Positions 9,013 to 16,798 of a stretch of DNA of 64,000 nt are shown one piece after another. The DNA is from Erysipelothrix aquatica (GTDB lineage: Bacteria > Bacillota_I > Bacilli_A > Erysipelotrichales > Erysipelotrichaceae). The stretch spans positions 1 through 64,000 of the forward strand of contig NZ_WTSY02000005.1 in the NCBI RefSeq assembly GCF_009828775.2. Direction: 5' to 3'. Under the pieces are notes generated by a model. The model was not told the origin of the DNA and did no database searches. It saw only the letters and a list, made by a program, of their open reading frames with translations. Numbering within the stretch: position 1 is the stretch's first letter; each line of letters starts with the position of its first letter. The position numbers were made by a program, and so were the translations under genes.

Positions 9013-9557
9013 TATTAGCATTTACAGGAGCAGGAATTAGTAAAGACTCAGGCATTAACACATTCATGGAGATGCCTGAAGTACGTGATCGTTTGTACCG
9101 TACATTTGCGACGGCACATCCTCAAGCGTATCAAGAAACGATTCGCGACCTTGTAAATGCAGTCAAAAATGCGGAACCTAATGATGCACATCGTGCCCTT
9201 GCTGAATACAAAATTCCAATCATCACGATGAATATTGATGGGTTGCATGAACGTGCTGGAAGCACCCAAGTTCTTGAAGTTCATGGAGTACTCCCTTCTG
9301 AAGATGAAATTGAGTATGCACATGAACTCTTTCATAAGCCCGTTCTTTATGGCGATCCAGCACCCAATTATGCCAAAGCAATTCAGAAAGTTTCAAAATT
9401 AGAATCTGGAGATATTCTTTTGGTGGTTGGTGCATCGCGGTATACACAAATTGCTGTTCAGATACGCGAAATTGCCTATATGAATGGCGCAAGCATCATA
9501 GAAATTCAAGATGATGCAACTGCAAAAGTACGGGATTTTCTATCACGAAATGCTTGA
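9009..9557 (+). CDS. Zinc-less Sir2 family NAD-dependent protein, copy 2
   Basis: A 182-residue paralogue of the preceding gene, overlapping it by ATGA, so the two are translationally coupled. It keeps GAGISKDSG, MNIDGLHERAG, the catalytic His in EVHGVL, KPVLYGDPAPNY and GASRYT, and likewise contains no cysteine. The two are clearly a tandem duplication that has diverged, which suggests a heterodimer or two related substrates. A pyrophosphatase/Nudix fusion follows 30 bases later, so the products of NAD consumption may be processed by the same operon. The exact reaction is not deducible. Confidence 0.85.
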   Translation: MILAFTGAGISKDSGINTFMEMPEVRDRLYRTFATAHPQAYQETIRDLVNAVKNAEPNDAHRALAEYKIPIITMNIDGLHERAGSTQVLEVHGVLPSEDEIEYAHELFHKPVLYGDPAPNYAKAIQKVSKLESGDILLVVGASRYTQIAVQIREIAYMNGASIIEIQDDATAKVRDFLSRNA

Positions 9558-9587
9558 TGGGGATATAAAATCCCTAAAGGAGGATGT

Positions 9588-10334
9588 ATGGAAACAACGA
9601 TATTAGGTCGCACAGTAAACGTTAAGATACATCGCCCAATGGGAAGCATGCATCCTGTGTATAGTTCGTTACTTTACGAACTTAATTATGGTGAGGTAGA
9701 GGGCGTATATACACATAATAACGAACTCCAAGACGCCTACTTAGTTGGTGTTGAAGGGCCGGTGTCAGAATTTACGGGACAAGTTATCGCTGTTATACAC
9801 CGTGACAATAGTCCAATTACGAAGTGGGTAGTGGCCCAAGAGGGAGCTATTTTCTATCATGACGACATTTTACGTCAAGTAAACTTTCAAGAACAGTACT
9901 TCAATATTACGATTGATGCACTCTATAAAGTATCGGCTGGGTTTTTAGTATATCGTGAACAACCGGAGCGTGAATACTTGTTGATTCGACTCCAAGACCA
10001 AGAGAACTGGTCATTACCTAAAGGACGTATCAAACGTGATGAATTATCATGGGATACCGCAAATCGTGAGCTTTACGAAGAAGTGGGATTATCGGTTGAC
10101 AGTGTCGAGACAACGCATTTTGTGCTAGAGTACGACTATCGTGATCAGTATCATAAGAAAATCATTCTATATTTGGGATCTATTGACACCGAGCAAGAAG
10201 TTATAAAGCATCCAAAAATTGAAACATATGCATGGATGTCATATGATAAAGCCTATCAAGCGGTTGCAGGAACCTACTGGGAATCTATCATTGTTTCTGC
10301 AGAGCAATGGCTCAATCCAATACCATTACAATAA
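9588..10334 (+). CDS. Pyrophosphatase-like domain fused to Nudix hydrolase
   Basis: A 248-residue two-domain protein. Residues 1 to about 107 resemble small stand-alone inorganic pyrophosphatase-like proteins of Firmicutes (HPVY, ELNYGEVEG, QDAYLVG, AVIHRDN, KWVVA, FQEQYF). Residues from about 113 form a Nudix hydrolase with a perfect box: G146, E152, then REL.EEVGL at 160-168. Nudix enzymes split a nucleoside diphosphate linked to another group, for example ADP-ribose, a sirtuin-related product, or dinucleoside polyphosphates. AAAGGAGG precedes the ATG. It sits 30 bases after the sirtuin pair, suggesting a common NAD-related job. Catalytic competence of the first domain is uncertain. Confidence 0.82.
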   Translation: METTILGRTVNVKIHRPMGSMHPVYSSLLYELNYGEVEGVYTHNNELQDAYLVGVEGPVSEFTGQVIAVIHRDNSPITKWVVAQEGAIFYHDDILRQVNFQEQYFNITIDALYKVSAGFLVYREQPEREYLLIRLQDQENWSLPKGRIKRDELSWDTANRELYEEVGLSVDSVETTHFVLEYDYRDQYHKKIILYLGSIDTEQEVIKHPKIETYAWMSYDKAYQAVAGTYWESIIVSAEQWLNPIPLQ

Positions 10335-10373
10335 AGACATTCGTCAGATTAATACGATCTTCCGAATGTCTTT
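10333..10373. terminator. Bidirectional terminator overlapping a coding end
   Basis: The arms AAAGACATTCG (10333-10343) and CGAATGTCTTT (10363-10373) form an 11-base-pair stem between convergent genes. The right arm and part of the loop encode the last residues of the small membrane protein on the minus strand, so one sequence serves as both coding end and terminator. Confidence 0.7.
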
Positions 10374-10594
10374 ATTGCGATATAGATAAAACCCAAAATA
10401 TTGACGATAACTGCGATTAATGCCAGCGACTGAAAAAAAGGCAAGGTAAATCCGATTTGATCGTATAGCGTTGGATAGTTCATGTTTAAATTGAAACCAA
10501 TAAGTGATGTAAGCATGACATAACATGCAGCCGTAACGATACAGTTAAAAACAATGATCAAGATAAGAATGTAACGATTTTTATTGTGAATCAT
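10349..10594 (-). CDS. Small membrane protein of unknown function
   Basis: An 81-residue protein with two hydrophobic segments (about residues 8-32 and 52-74) joined by a polar loop. I start it at the ATG complementary to 10594 because GGAGG lies just upstream on the minus strand; the open frame is longer but its extra part lacks a binding site. It is convergent with the Nudix gene and divergent from mnmE. I do not recognise the family. Confidence 0.6.
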   Translation of the reverse strand: MIHNKNRYILILIIVFNCIVTAACYVMLTSLIGFNLNMNYPTLYDQIGFTLPFFQSLALIAVIVNILGFIYIAIKTFGRSY

Positions 10595-10696
10595 AAGTTC
10601 CTCCATTAAATACAGTATAAAATGAGAATGTAGTCTTAGGATGTGAAACTGAACAAAAAAAGCGACATAATAAACTCGTATGACATAGCATTCAAT

Positions 10697-10725
10697 TTGA
10701 TTAAACAAAGAAATATCCTTATAAT
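10697..10725 (+). promoter_or_regulatory. Promoter giving a leaderless mnmE transcript
   Basis: TTGATT (10697-10702), a 17-base spacer and TATAAT (10720-10725) form a strong sigma-A type promoter. Six bases separate the -10 box from the ATG of mnmE at 10732, so transcription should begin at or within a base of the start codon. No Shine-Dalgarno sequence is present before the ATG. Confidence 0.7.
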
Positions 10726-10731
10726 TAACCT

Positions 10732-12069
10732 ATGATAACAGATACAATAGTTTCAATCATTACGGCACTTCAAGAAAGTGCTATATCCGTAATTCGGTTG
10801 AGTGGTGTTGAGGCAATCGCCCATGCCAATCAACTTTTTTCTCGTGATTTAACAAAGGCAGAATCGCATACTGTGCAATACGGACACATCGTTGATCCTG
10901 TCACAAACAATGTCGTGGACGAGGTTTTAGTGAGTGTTTTTAAAGCGCCTAAAACATACACACGAGAAGACGTCGTAGAGATAAGCTGTCATGGTGGTGT
11001 ATTAGTAACAAAGAAAGTATTAGAACTATGCTTATCGGTAGGTGCTCGTATGGCCGAGCCAGGAGAATTTACCCAACGCGCCTTTTTAAATGGACGAATT
11101 GACTTATCACAAGCGGAATCAGTCATGGAATTAATTCAAGCTCCCAATGAATTTGCTCAAGAGATGGCAATTTCCGGAGTTCAAGGAAGTGTTAAAAAGC
11201 TGATTGATCCTCTGCTCGAGCGATTGATTCAAATAATTGCAAATATTGAAGTTAATATTGATTATCCTGAATATGATGATGTTCAAGTGCTAACCGAAGA
11301 TGTAATTTTACCGTTGTCAAAAGAATTCTTATCGGATCTAGATCGTATCTTAAAAGAATCAAAGAGTGGTCGAATCATGAAAGAAGGCGTTAAGACGGTT
11401 ATCCTTGGGAAACCAAATGTTGGAAAATCAAGTATTCTTAATGTACTCTTAGATGAAGAAAAAGCTATTGTGACGGATATAGCCGGAACAACCCGAGATC
11501 TTGTGGAAGGATGGATTCGTCTTGAAAACGTTGCCCTCCATCTTGTGGACACAGCTGGACTTCGAGAAACTGGTGATGTGATCGAGCGTATTGGAATTGA
11601 GAAGAGTCGCAAGGCTCTCGAATCCGCAGAGTTAGCAATTCTTGTGTTTGATGCCTCTAAAGAACGGGACCAAGAAGACCAAGAATTACTTGAAGCAACA
11701 AAAAATAAAGAACGAATCATCGTCTACAATAAGCAAGACCTCATTCAAAGTCATGATGAAGATGGTGTTTACGTGAGTGCGTTAGATGGGGATGTGGAGG
11801 CCTTGAAGGAGGCTATAAACGTTCGTTATGTTGAACATACTCAAGCTTTAAGCAAACCAACACTGTCCAATCAACGCCATATCGCAGCAGTGCAACGCAG
11901 TTATTTGGCAATGAAACGTGCGATTGAAGCCTTAGAATTTGGAATGGAACTTGATCTTGTTACGATTGATCTTAATGAATCGTATGTGGAATTAGCTTCC
12001 GTTGTAATGGCGAAAGAGGACATCAATGTTTTAGATGAAATCTTTGCTAGATTTTGCCTTGGAAAGTAG
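10732..12069 (+). CDS. mnmE: tRNA modification GTPase MnmE
   Basis: A 445-residue GTPase that, with MnmG, installs the carboxymethylaminomethyl group on wobble uridine of certain tRNAs. The N-terminal tetrahydrofolate-binding domain spans about residues 1-120. The inserted G domain has GKPNVGKS (226-233), the TTRD switch and DTAG (273-276). The C-terminus FCLGK carries the conserved cysteine used in catalysis. The usual N-terminal glycine-rich segment is replaced by a shorter LQESAISVIRLSG. The gene is followed after 7 bases by tatD, not by mnmG. The start has no ribosome binding site but lies exactly where transcription should begin. Confidence 0.97.
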   Translation: MITDTIVSIITALQESAISVIRLSGVEAIAHANQLFSRDLTKAESHTVQYGHIVDPVTNNVVDEVLVSVFKAPKTYTREDVVEISCHGGVLVTKKVLELCLSVGARMAEPGEFTQRAFLNGRIDLSQAESVMELIQAPNEFAQEMAISGVQGSVKKLIDPLLERLIQIIANIEVNIDYPEYDDVQVLTEDVILPLSKEFLSDLDRILKESKSGRIMKEGVKTVILGKPNVGKSSILNVLLDEEKAIVTDIAGTTRDLVEGWIRLENVALHLVDTAGLRETGDVIERIGIEKSRKALESAELAILVFDASKERDQEDQELLEATKNKERIIVYNKQDLIQSHDEDGVYVSALDGDVEALKEAINVRYVEHTQALSKPTLSNQRHIAAVQRSYLAMKRAIEALEFGMELDLVTIDLNESYVELASVVMAKEDINVLDEIFARFCLGK

Positions 12070-12076
12070 GAGTAAT

Positions 12077-12862
12077 ATGGAATTAGGATGGATTGACTCA
12101 CACGCCCACATCGCCAGCGACCCTTTGTTCGAATCATTTGATGAGATTGTGGTCCGCGCACAAGAGATGGGAATTACCAAAATTAATATTATTTGTGGAA
12201 CATTAGCTGAAATAGAACAGGCACTTTCAAAAGTCGAAGGGAATCCGTTGTTTGATTTATCGGTTGGTGCTCACCCTATGGAACTGAATGCGTTGGATGA
12301 ATCAGAACTGAAAGCAATGGAAGCGTACTATACGCATCCTCAAGTAGTTTGTGTTGGTGAAATCGGTATTGATTACTATTGGGATGATTCGTATAAGGCC
12401 CACCAAGAAGCAATGTTGATTCGCCAAATCGAGTTAGCGAATGAGTATGAACTTCCTGTTGCCATTCATGTTCGTAATGAAAAAGACGGAAGTAGTGCAA
12501 TTGATGATGTGATTCGTATTTTTAAAGAACATCCTGTAAATCATCATGGTGTCATTCATTGTTATACCGATTCGGTTGAGAATGCGAAAACACTCTTAGA
12601 TATGGGATTTTATCTCGGATTTGGTGGTGTTGTTACCTTTAAAAATGGCCAAAATGTTCGGGATGCATTAGAAGTTACGCCGATAAACCGAATCCTAACG
12701 GAAACAGATTCACCGTACTTAGCACCAGTTCCAATGCGTGGTAAGCAAAATGAACCAGGGTTTGTATCCTATGTTGGAAAACATATGAACAATCACTTTG
12801 GAAAAGATATGCGCGAACAACTTCAAGAAAACTATAAACGTCTCTATACAAAGACACAATAA
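12077..12862 (+). CDS. tatD: TatD family metal-dependent DNase
   Basis: A 261-residue TIM-barrel hydrolase of the TatD/YcfH family. It shows the metal-binding IDSHAH near the N-terminus, VGEIGIDYYWD, PVAIHVRN, HCYTD and the closing TETDSPYLAP. These proteins are 3'-5' DNases or, in some cases, D-aminoacyl-tRNA deacylases. I use the ATG at 12077 behind TAGGAG; the longer frame runs back into mnmE. It is the second gene of the mnmE operon and is followed by a strong terminator. Confidence 0.94.
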   Translation: MELGWIDSHAHIASDPLFESFDEIVVRAQEMGITKINIICGTLAEIEQALSKVEGNPLFDLSVGAHPMELNALDESELKAMEAYYTHPQVVCVGEIGIDYYWDDSYKAHQEAMLIRQIELANEYELPVAIHVRNEKDGSSAIDDVIRIFKEHPVNHHGVIHCYTDSVENAKTLLDMGFYLGFGGVVTFKNGQNVRDALEVTPINRILTETDSPYLAPVPMRGKQNEPGFVSYVGKHMNNHFGKDMREQLQENYKRLYTKTQ

Positions 12863-12885
12863 AAAGACTCCATATGGAGTCTTTT
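12862..12885 (+). terminator. Terminator after tatD
   Basis: AAAAGACTCC and GGAGTCTTTT form a perfect 10-base-pair stem with a four-base loop, ending in a T-run. It directly follows the stop codon. Confidence 0.88.
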
Positions 12886-12985
12886 GCTTTATAAGCCTAT
12901 ATCATAGACTTGATGTGTACGATGACAACCATCGTGTTAGGAGCAATGGTTGTTGTTATTGCCAAAAGATTGAGAAAAAGGAAGG

Positions 12986-13954
12986 TCAATTGGCAATACT
13001 TTGTTTTAAATTATAGATAATCTGCGGTGTTACGGAGATGGATGCAGTTTTGAACCCTAAAATAACACTACCAAGGGAAGGTTCGAAAACAGGGGCAACA
13101 ATTTCGACATTCAAGTCGCTTAATGCTTCTTTGAAAGGATCAAGTATAAAGACGCCACTGTTGAAGACACCGCCGGCATAAGAAACACGGACAGTATCTT
13201 CGAAATTTAGATTGCTATAAATACTACGAACCAGGCTAGCAAGTTCTATTCCTGCTTCTTCAAATAGCGCTATAGCATAGGGGTCACCGATCTTCGCAAG
13301 AACTCCAATATCCGTTGCCAATTGTGCAATAATAGTTCGGTTATCACCATGCTCAATCACAAATTTCTGAATTAAGTCAGAATCTTCCTTAAAGCTATGC
13401 TTCTGTTTCATGTATTCATACAGTTCGGTCCGTGGAAGACGGCCATCACTTTGTTTGGTAAATAATTGCATATAATGTTGCGCAATCCATGCAGCACTAC
13501 CCTCATCACCGCCGAAGGTATAATACCAACCGCCACTTGTATAGCGATTTCCGTTATCATCAATACCTAGACCAATTGAACCGGTACCAGCAATGACACA
13601 AATTCCGTGATCATCAGTTAGTGATCCTGCAAGTGCATTATCGGTATCGTTGCCAATAGCATGCGGAATATCAGCCAAAGCACGCGCAATACTTGCTTCA
13701 ATCAGTTGCATATCTTCAGCAATATTACCGTATCCTGGGCAACCGACAAAACAACCCTTGATTTCATTAAGAGAAATACCGCTATCATGTATCACGTTTT
13801 CTAATCCAGCTTTAAGTGTATCGTGAAGCCCTTCTAATCCGACTTGAAGGTAGTGAATTGTTGGGGTGATTAATTCGTGGATTATTGTGCCATCAGTTTG
13901 TACTAATGTAAATTTCGTTTTGGTGCCACCACCATCTATTCCAAGAATATACAT
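12986..13954 (-). CDS. BadF-type N-acetylhexosamine kinase, copy 1
   Basis: A 322-residue sugar kinase of the ASKHA superfamily, BadF/BcrA branch, which includes N-acetylglucosamine and N-acetylmuramic acid kinases. The phosphate-binding GIDGGGTKT is at residues 5-13, the adenosine-binding VIAGTGSIG near residue 120, and SYAGGVFNSG near residue 270. It should phosphorylate a free amino sugar in the cytosol, such as one released from glycosaminoglycan or cell wall turnover. The ribosome binding site is weak. A paralogue lies just upstream, with its own terminator in between. Confidence 0.85.
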   Translation of the reverse strand: MYILGIDGGGTKTKFTLVQTDGTIIHELITPTIHYLQVGLEGLHDTLKAGLENVIHDSGISLNEIKGCFVGCPGYGNIAEDMQLIEASIARALADIPHAIGNDTDNALAGSLTDDHGICVIAGTGSIGLGIDDNGNRYTSGGWYYTFGGDEGSAAWIAQHYMQLFTKQSDGRLPRTELYEYMKQKHSFKEDSDLIQKFVIEHGDNRTIIAQLATDIGVLAKIGDPYAIALFEEAGIELASLVRSIYSNLNFEDTVRVSYAGGVFNSGVFILDPFKEALSDLNVEIVAPVFEPSLGSVILGFKTASISVTPQIIYNLKQSIAN

Positions 13955-14067
13955 AGACCGTTGCTCGCTTTCTTTGTTGAACTCATTATGTCATACCAAT
14001 GGTAAAAAGCGTATGTTTTACTTGTAGAACCTCAAGATACTACAAGTATAATTCAAGATATAACAAA

Positions 14068-14089
14068 AAAACTATCGGTTGATAGTTTT
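14068..14089 (-). terminator. Terminator between the two sugar kinases
   Basis: AAAACTATC and GATAGTTTT pair around a GGTT loop. On the minus strand the stem ends in a long T-run. It overlaps the stop codon of the second kinase, so the two kinases are probably on separate transcripts. Confidence 0.75.
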
Positions 14090-15016
14090 CAAGTTATTCA
14101 AGATACGGGATGATAGTGGAATGTCAGCATATTTGAACGCGAGAATGACACTTCCGATATCCGGCGTAAACACAGGAGCTTGTGTATTTGGGAAAACAGA
14201 TTTGATGGGGTCGAGGATGAGATTACCACTTTCGAAGACGCCTCCGGCATAAGAAACTCGGACAGACGCATCTGGTTCGAGACAACAAGCTCTAATTATT
14301 TGAATAAGTTCAGAGGCTGCTCGTTGAAATATCTCAAGTGCGTACGGATCGCCCGCTTCTGCGAGGGTGTATACAACTTTAGAAAATGCTGCGGTATGGG
14401 TCCGTTGATTGTGGAGCTGTATTAAATCAGGATTAACGGCTGCATCTCCAAAATGGTGGGTAAGTGCCTGTACTGCGAATTGAAACATGCTTGATTGGGG
14501 GTGGCGTCCATCCATTTGTTTATGAAGTAATGCGATGTAGTGCGAAGCAATCCAATAAGCACTACCTTCATCGCCACCGAATGCGTGATGCCAACCACCA
14601 CTGATAATGCGTTTTTTACCAAGTACGCCCATGCCAATTGAACCCGTTCCGGCGATGATACATACACCATCATATCCTTGTAGCGCCCCAGCATGAGCAT
14701 TCTCAATATCATTACCGACTCGGTGCCTAATAGGTCCCATAGCGTGCGCAATGGCATCTCGTATCAAAGCTTCGTCATCTTTAATATCGCCAAATCCGGG
14801 ACAGCCAATATATGCATAATCGATGAGCGTTTCATGAAGCCCAGTTACTGAAAGAAGGTCGTTAAGACCTTCTCTAATAATATGAGTGATACCATTGAGG
14901 CCAACCTGCATATAGTGAATTGTTGGATATGTGTTACGGTAAATGATTTCTCCATACTGATTTGTAAGAATAAACGCTGTTTTGGTGCCACCACCATCAA
15001 TTCCTAAATAATACAT
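14072..15016 (-). CDS. BadF-type N-acetylhexosamine kinase, copy 2
   Basis: A 314-residue paralogue of the neighbouring kinase with the same GIDGGGTKT, IIAGTGSIG and SYAGGVFESG motifs. The two share most of their N-terminal third, so they arose by tandem duplication and may split GlcNAc and MurNAc, or GlcNAc and GalNAc. AGGAGG precedes the ATG. It starts 18 bases after the RlmM-like methyltransferase gene, so it is probably transcribed with that unrelated gene. Confidence 0.85.
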   Translation of the reverse strand: MYYLGIDGGGTKTAFILTNQYGEIIYRNTYPTIHYMQVGLNGITHIIREGLNDLLSVTGLHETLIDYAYIGCPGFGDIKDDEALIRDAIAHAMGPIRHRVGNDIENAHAGALQGYDGVCIIAGTGSIGMGVLGKKRIISGGWHHAFGGDEGSAYWIASHYIALLHKQMDGRHPQSSMFQFAVQALTHHFGDAAVNPDLIQLHNQRTHTAAFSKVVYTLAEAGDPYALEIFQRAASELIQIIRACCLEPDASVRVSYAGGVFESGNLILDPIKSVFPNTQAPVFTPDIGSVILAFKYADIPLSSRILNNLKTINR

Positions 15017-15034
15017 AGGATCCTCCTGTTTTGA

Positions 15035-16021
15035 TTATCGCTTACGAACAATGACCGTAAACTCACTTCGGTTATGGAAAAGTTGACGTGCTGCTTCTAT
15101 ACGAACTGATTTACGTAATTGTGCAAGTGCAAGTAAGACATGGGTATATTGGAAATTTTTCCCCATTTTAATTGTAATAATACCCCATCCATGATCTTCA
15201 AGGTGTGATGCAACATTCGCAAAGAGTTCAACACTTAGCTTGGATGACATTTTCATATCATTGACGACCATTGCATACTTGGTATCATGCACTGAATCTA
15301 AGAAATGCTGTGCAGTATCTTTGTAGTGGGTAACACCTTTGAGTTTTGCGACACGTGGGTCAAGCTTCGCAGGGTCAACTGCAATAACATGGTATCCACG
15401 TTCTTGTAAGACCCAAGTCCAACCACCAGGAGCTGCACCAAGGTCAACAGCAAGCCCGTTAGGGTCTACTGGAATGTTGAAGACATCAAATACTTCGCGA
15501 AGTTTAAATTCGGCACGTGAGATAAGTGCAAGATCACGGGAAAAGTGAATCATTCCGCCCGACCATTTTGAAAGTTGGAGTTGTGGCGTGTTATAACCGT
15601 AGTAGATTGTCCATTCGTGGAAGTATAGCGAAATGACGCGTTCAGGATTTTTAACATCGAGCGTATAGCCTTGAGCTACTAATTGGTCAGCCCAATCATT
15701 ACGGAATGCAACAGCCTCTTCACGGAATGCTTTCTCTGAACGGATCTGGATGGCGAATGAATGATTTTTGTCGATATGAGCACGTTCGATTAAATCACCA
15801 GCGGTTTCAAACGGTTCTTGGTCGATGATTTCAAATAAATGACGGATGAAGACAATTGGCGTTGTACGGATAACTTCGTTGAGTTTATCAATTGGAAGTT
15901 TGCTGTCTAATATTGCTTCGGTCTCCGTCAACCAAGTGAGCGTTCCCATTCCAGGGTGATGCTTAATTTCATAGATTAAATGTGATTGTGCATTTTCGTT
16001 ACATGTAATGATATATTTCAT
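15035..16021 (-). CDS. RlmM-like THUMP/FtsJ RNA methyltransferase
   Basis: A 328-residue SAM-dependent RNA 2'-O-methyltransferase. The start complementary to 16021 has AGGA at the right distance; the longer frame does not. The N-terminal half is THUMP-like. The FtsJ/RrmJ domain has LGAAPGGWTW for SAM binding and the K-D-K-E tetrad: the Lys in SRAEFKLRE, Asp in VVNDMKM, Lys in IITIKMG and Glu in NRSEFTV. The layout resembles RlmM, which methylates C2498 of 23S rRNA in enterobacteria, but the target here is inferred from architecture only. Confidence 0.82.
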   Translation of the reverse strand: MKYIITCNENAQSHLIYEIKHHPGMGTLTWLTETEAILDSKLPIDKLNEVIRTTPIVFIRHLFEIIDQEPFETAGDLIERAHIDKNHSFAIQIRSEKAFREEAVAFRNDWADQLVAQGYTLDVKNPERVISLYFHEWTIYYGYNTPQLQLSKWSGGMIHFSRDLALISRAEFKLREVFDVFNIPVDPNGLAVDLGAAPGGWTWVLQERGYHVIAVDPAKLDPRVAKLKGVTHYKDTAQHFLDSVHDTKYAMVVNDMKMSSKLSVELFANVASHLEDHGWGIITIKMGKNFQYTHVLLALAQLRKSVRIEAARQLFHNRSEFTVIVRKR

Positions 16022-16096
16022 AAGGTTCCTCAAGGTTTCTATTAACTGCACCCATCATACCATGCCAACGCTCAGATTAAAATTGGGGACAAAAGA

Positions 16097-16118
16097 AAAC
16101 TCCACTTTTGTGGAGTTT
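16097..16118 (-). terminator. Terminator after metI
   Basis: AAACTCCAC and GTGGAGTTT pair around a TTTT loop. On the minus strand it follows the metI stop codon directly and runs into TCTTTTG. Confidence 0.78.
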
Positions 16119-16120
16119 CG

Positions 16121-16798
16121 TTAGTGAGTTGTCTTTTTAATGATAATATCACAGACAATTTGGATAATGAAGACAATCACAAGGATAACAATAACGCCAA
16201 CCCATGTGACATCGGCCATTGAACGTCCATGTCCATACCGAATTACAAACGATGCAAGTCCACCACCACCTACGACGGCCCCAGATGCAGATAAACCGAG
16301 AAGACTAATAAGCGTGATTGAGATAGATCTGAAGATGGAGGGAATACTTTCACGTAAATAGACTTTCCAAATGATTTGGAGTCTTGATAAACCCATAGAT
16401 TGCGCCGCCTCAATCAAACCGCTGTCGACTTCCGAAAGCGAGAGATCTACTTGACGAATGAAGAAGGGCGTACATGCGACAATTAATGGGAAGATAACAC
16501 CTTCGGCACCAATAATCGTTCCAGAAATGACACGTGTTAGTCCGGTTAAGACGGCAATTAAGATAACAAAGGGAATCGATCGGAACACATTCGTGAAAGC
16601 ACTAAGAGTTTGATGAACGATTTTATTCTCATAAATCTTTCCAGGCCCTGTAGTGACGAGAATAACTCCGAAAATAAGACCAAGAATGATGGAAAAGAAT
16701 CCTGACACAGCAAGCATATAAACGGTTTCGATAATACTAATGATAAACTCGTGCCAGTTTGCTGCGACGTTGGGAGCAAGTGATGTAATAACTTCCAT
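16121..16798 (-). CDS. metI: Methionine ABC transporter permease
   Basis: A 225-residue permease with about five membrane segments and the EAA-type loop EAAQSMGLSRLQIIWKVYLRE typical of MetI. Together with the preceding ATPase it imports methionine. It abuts metN, the two sharing one base. The binding lipoprotein metQ, usually the third gene, is missing here and should be elsewhere. Expression is governed by the T-box upstream of metN. Confidence 0.95.
   Translation of the reverse strand: MEVITSLAPNVAANWHEFIISIIETVYMLAVSGFFSIILGLIFGVILVTTGPGKIYENKIVHQTLSAFTNVFRSIPFVILIAVLTGLTRVISGTIIGAEGVIFPLIVACTPFFIRQVDLSLSEVDSGLIEAAQSMGLSRLQIIWKVYLRESIPSIFRSISITLISLLGLSASGAVVGGGGLASFVIRYGHGRSMADVTWVGVIVILVIVFIIQIVCDIIIKKTTH

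Noticed and set aside
11283-11720. A 145-residue minus-strand frame inside mnmE
   Set aside because: It is a mirror of the mnmE codons, Ser/Arg-rich and with no start signal.
12922-13020. A 32-residue frame with a hydrophobic start and basic tail, resembling small membrane toxins
   Set aside because: There is no ribosome binding site, it overlaps the end of the convergent kinase gene, and such short frames arise by chance.
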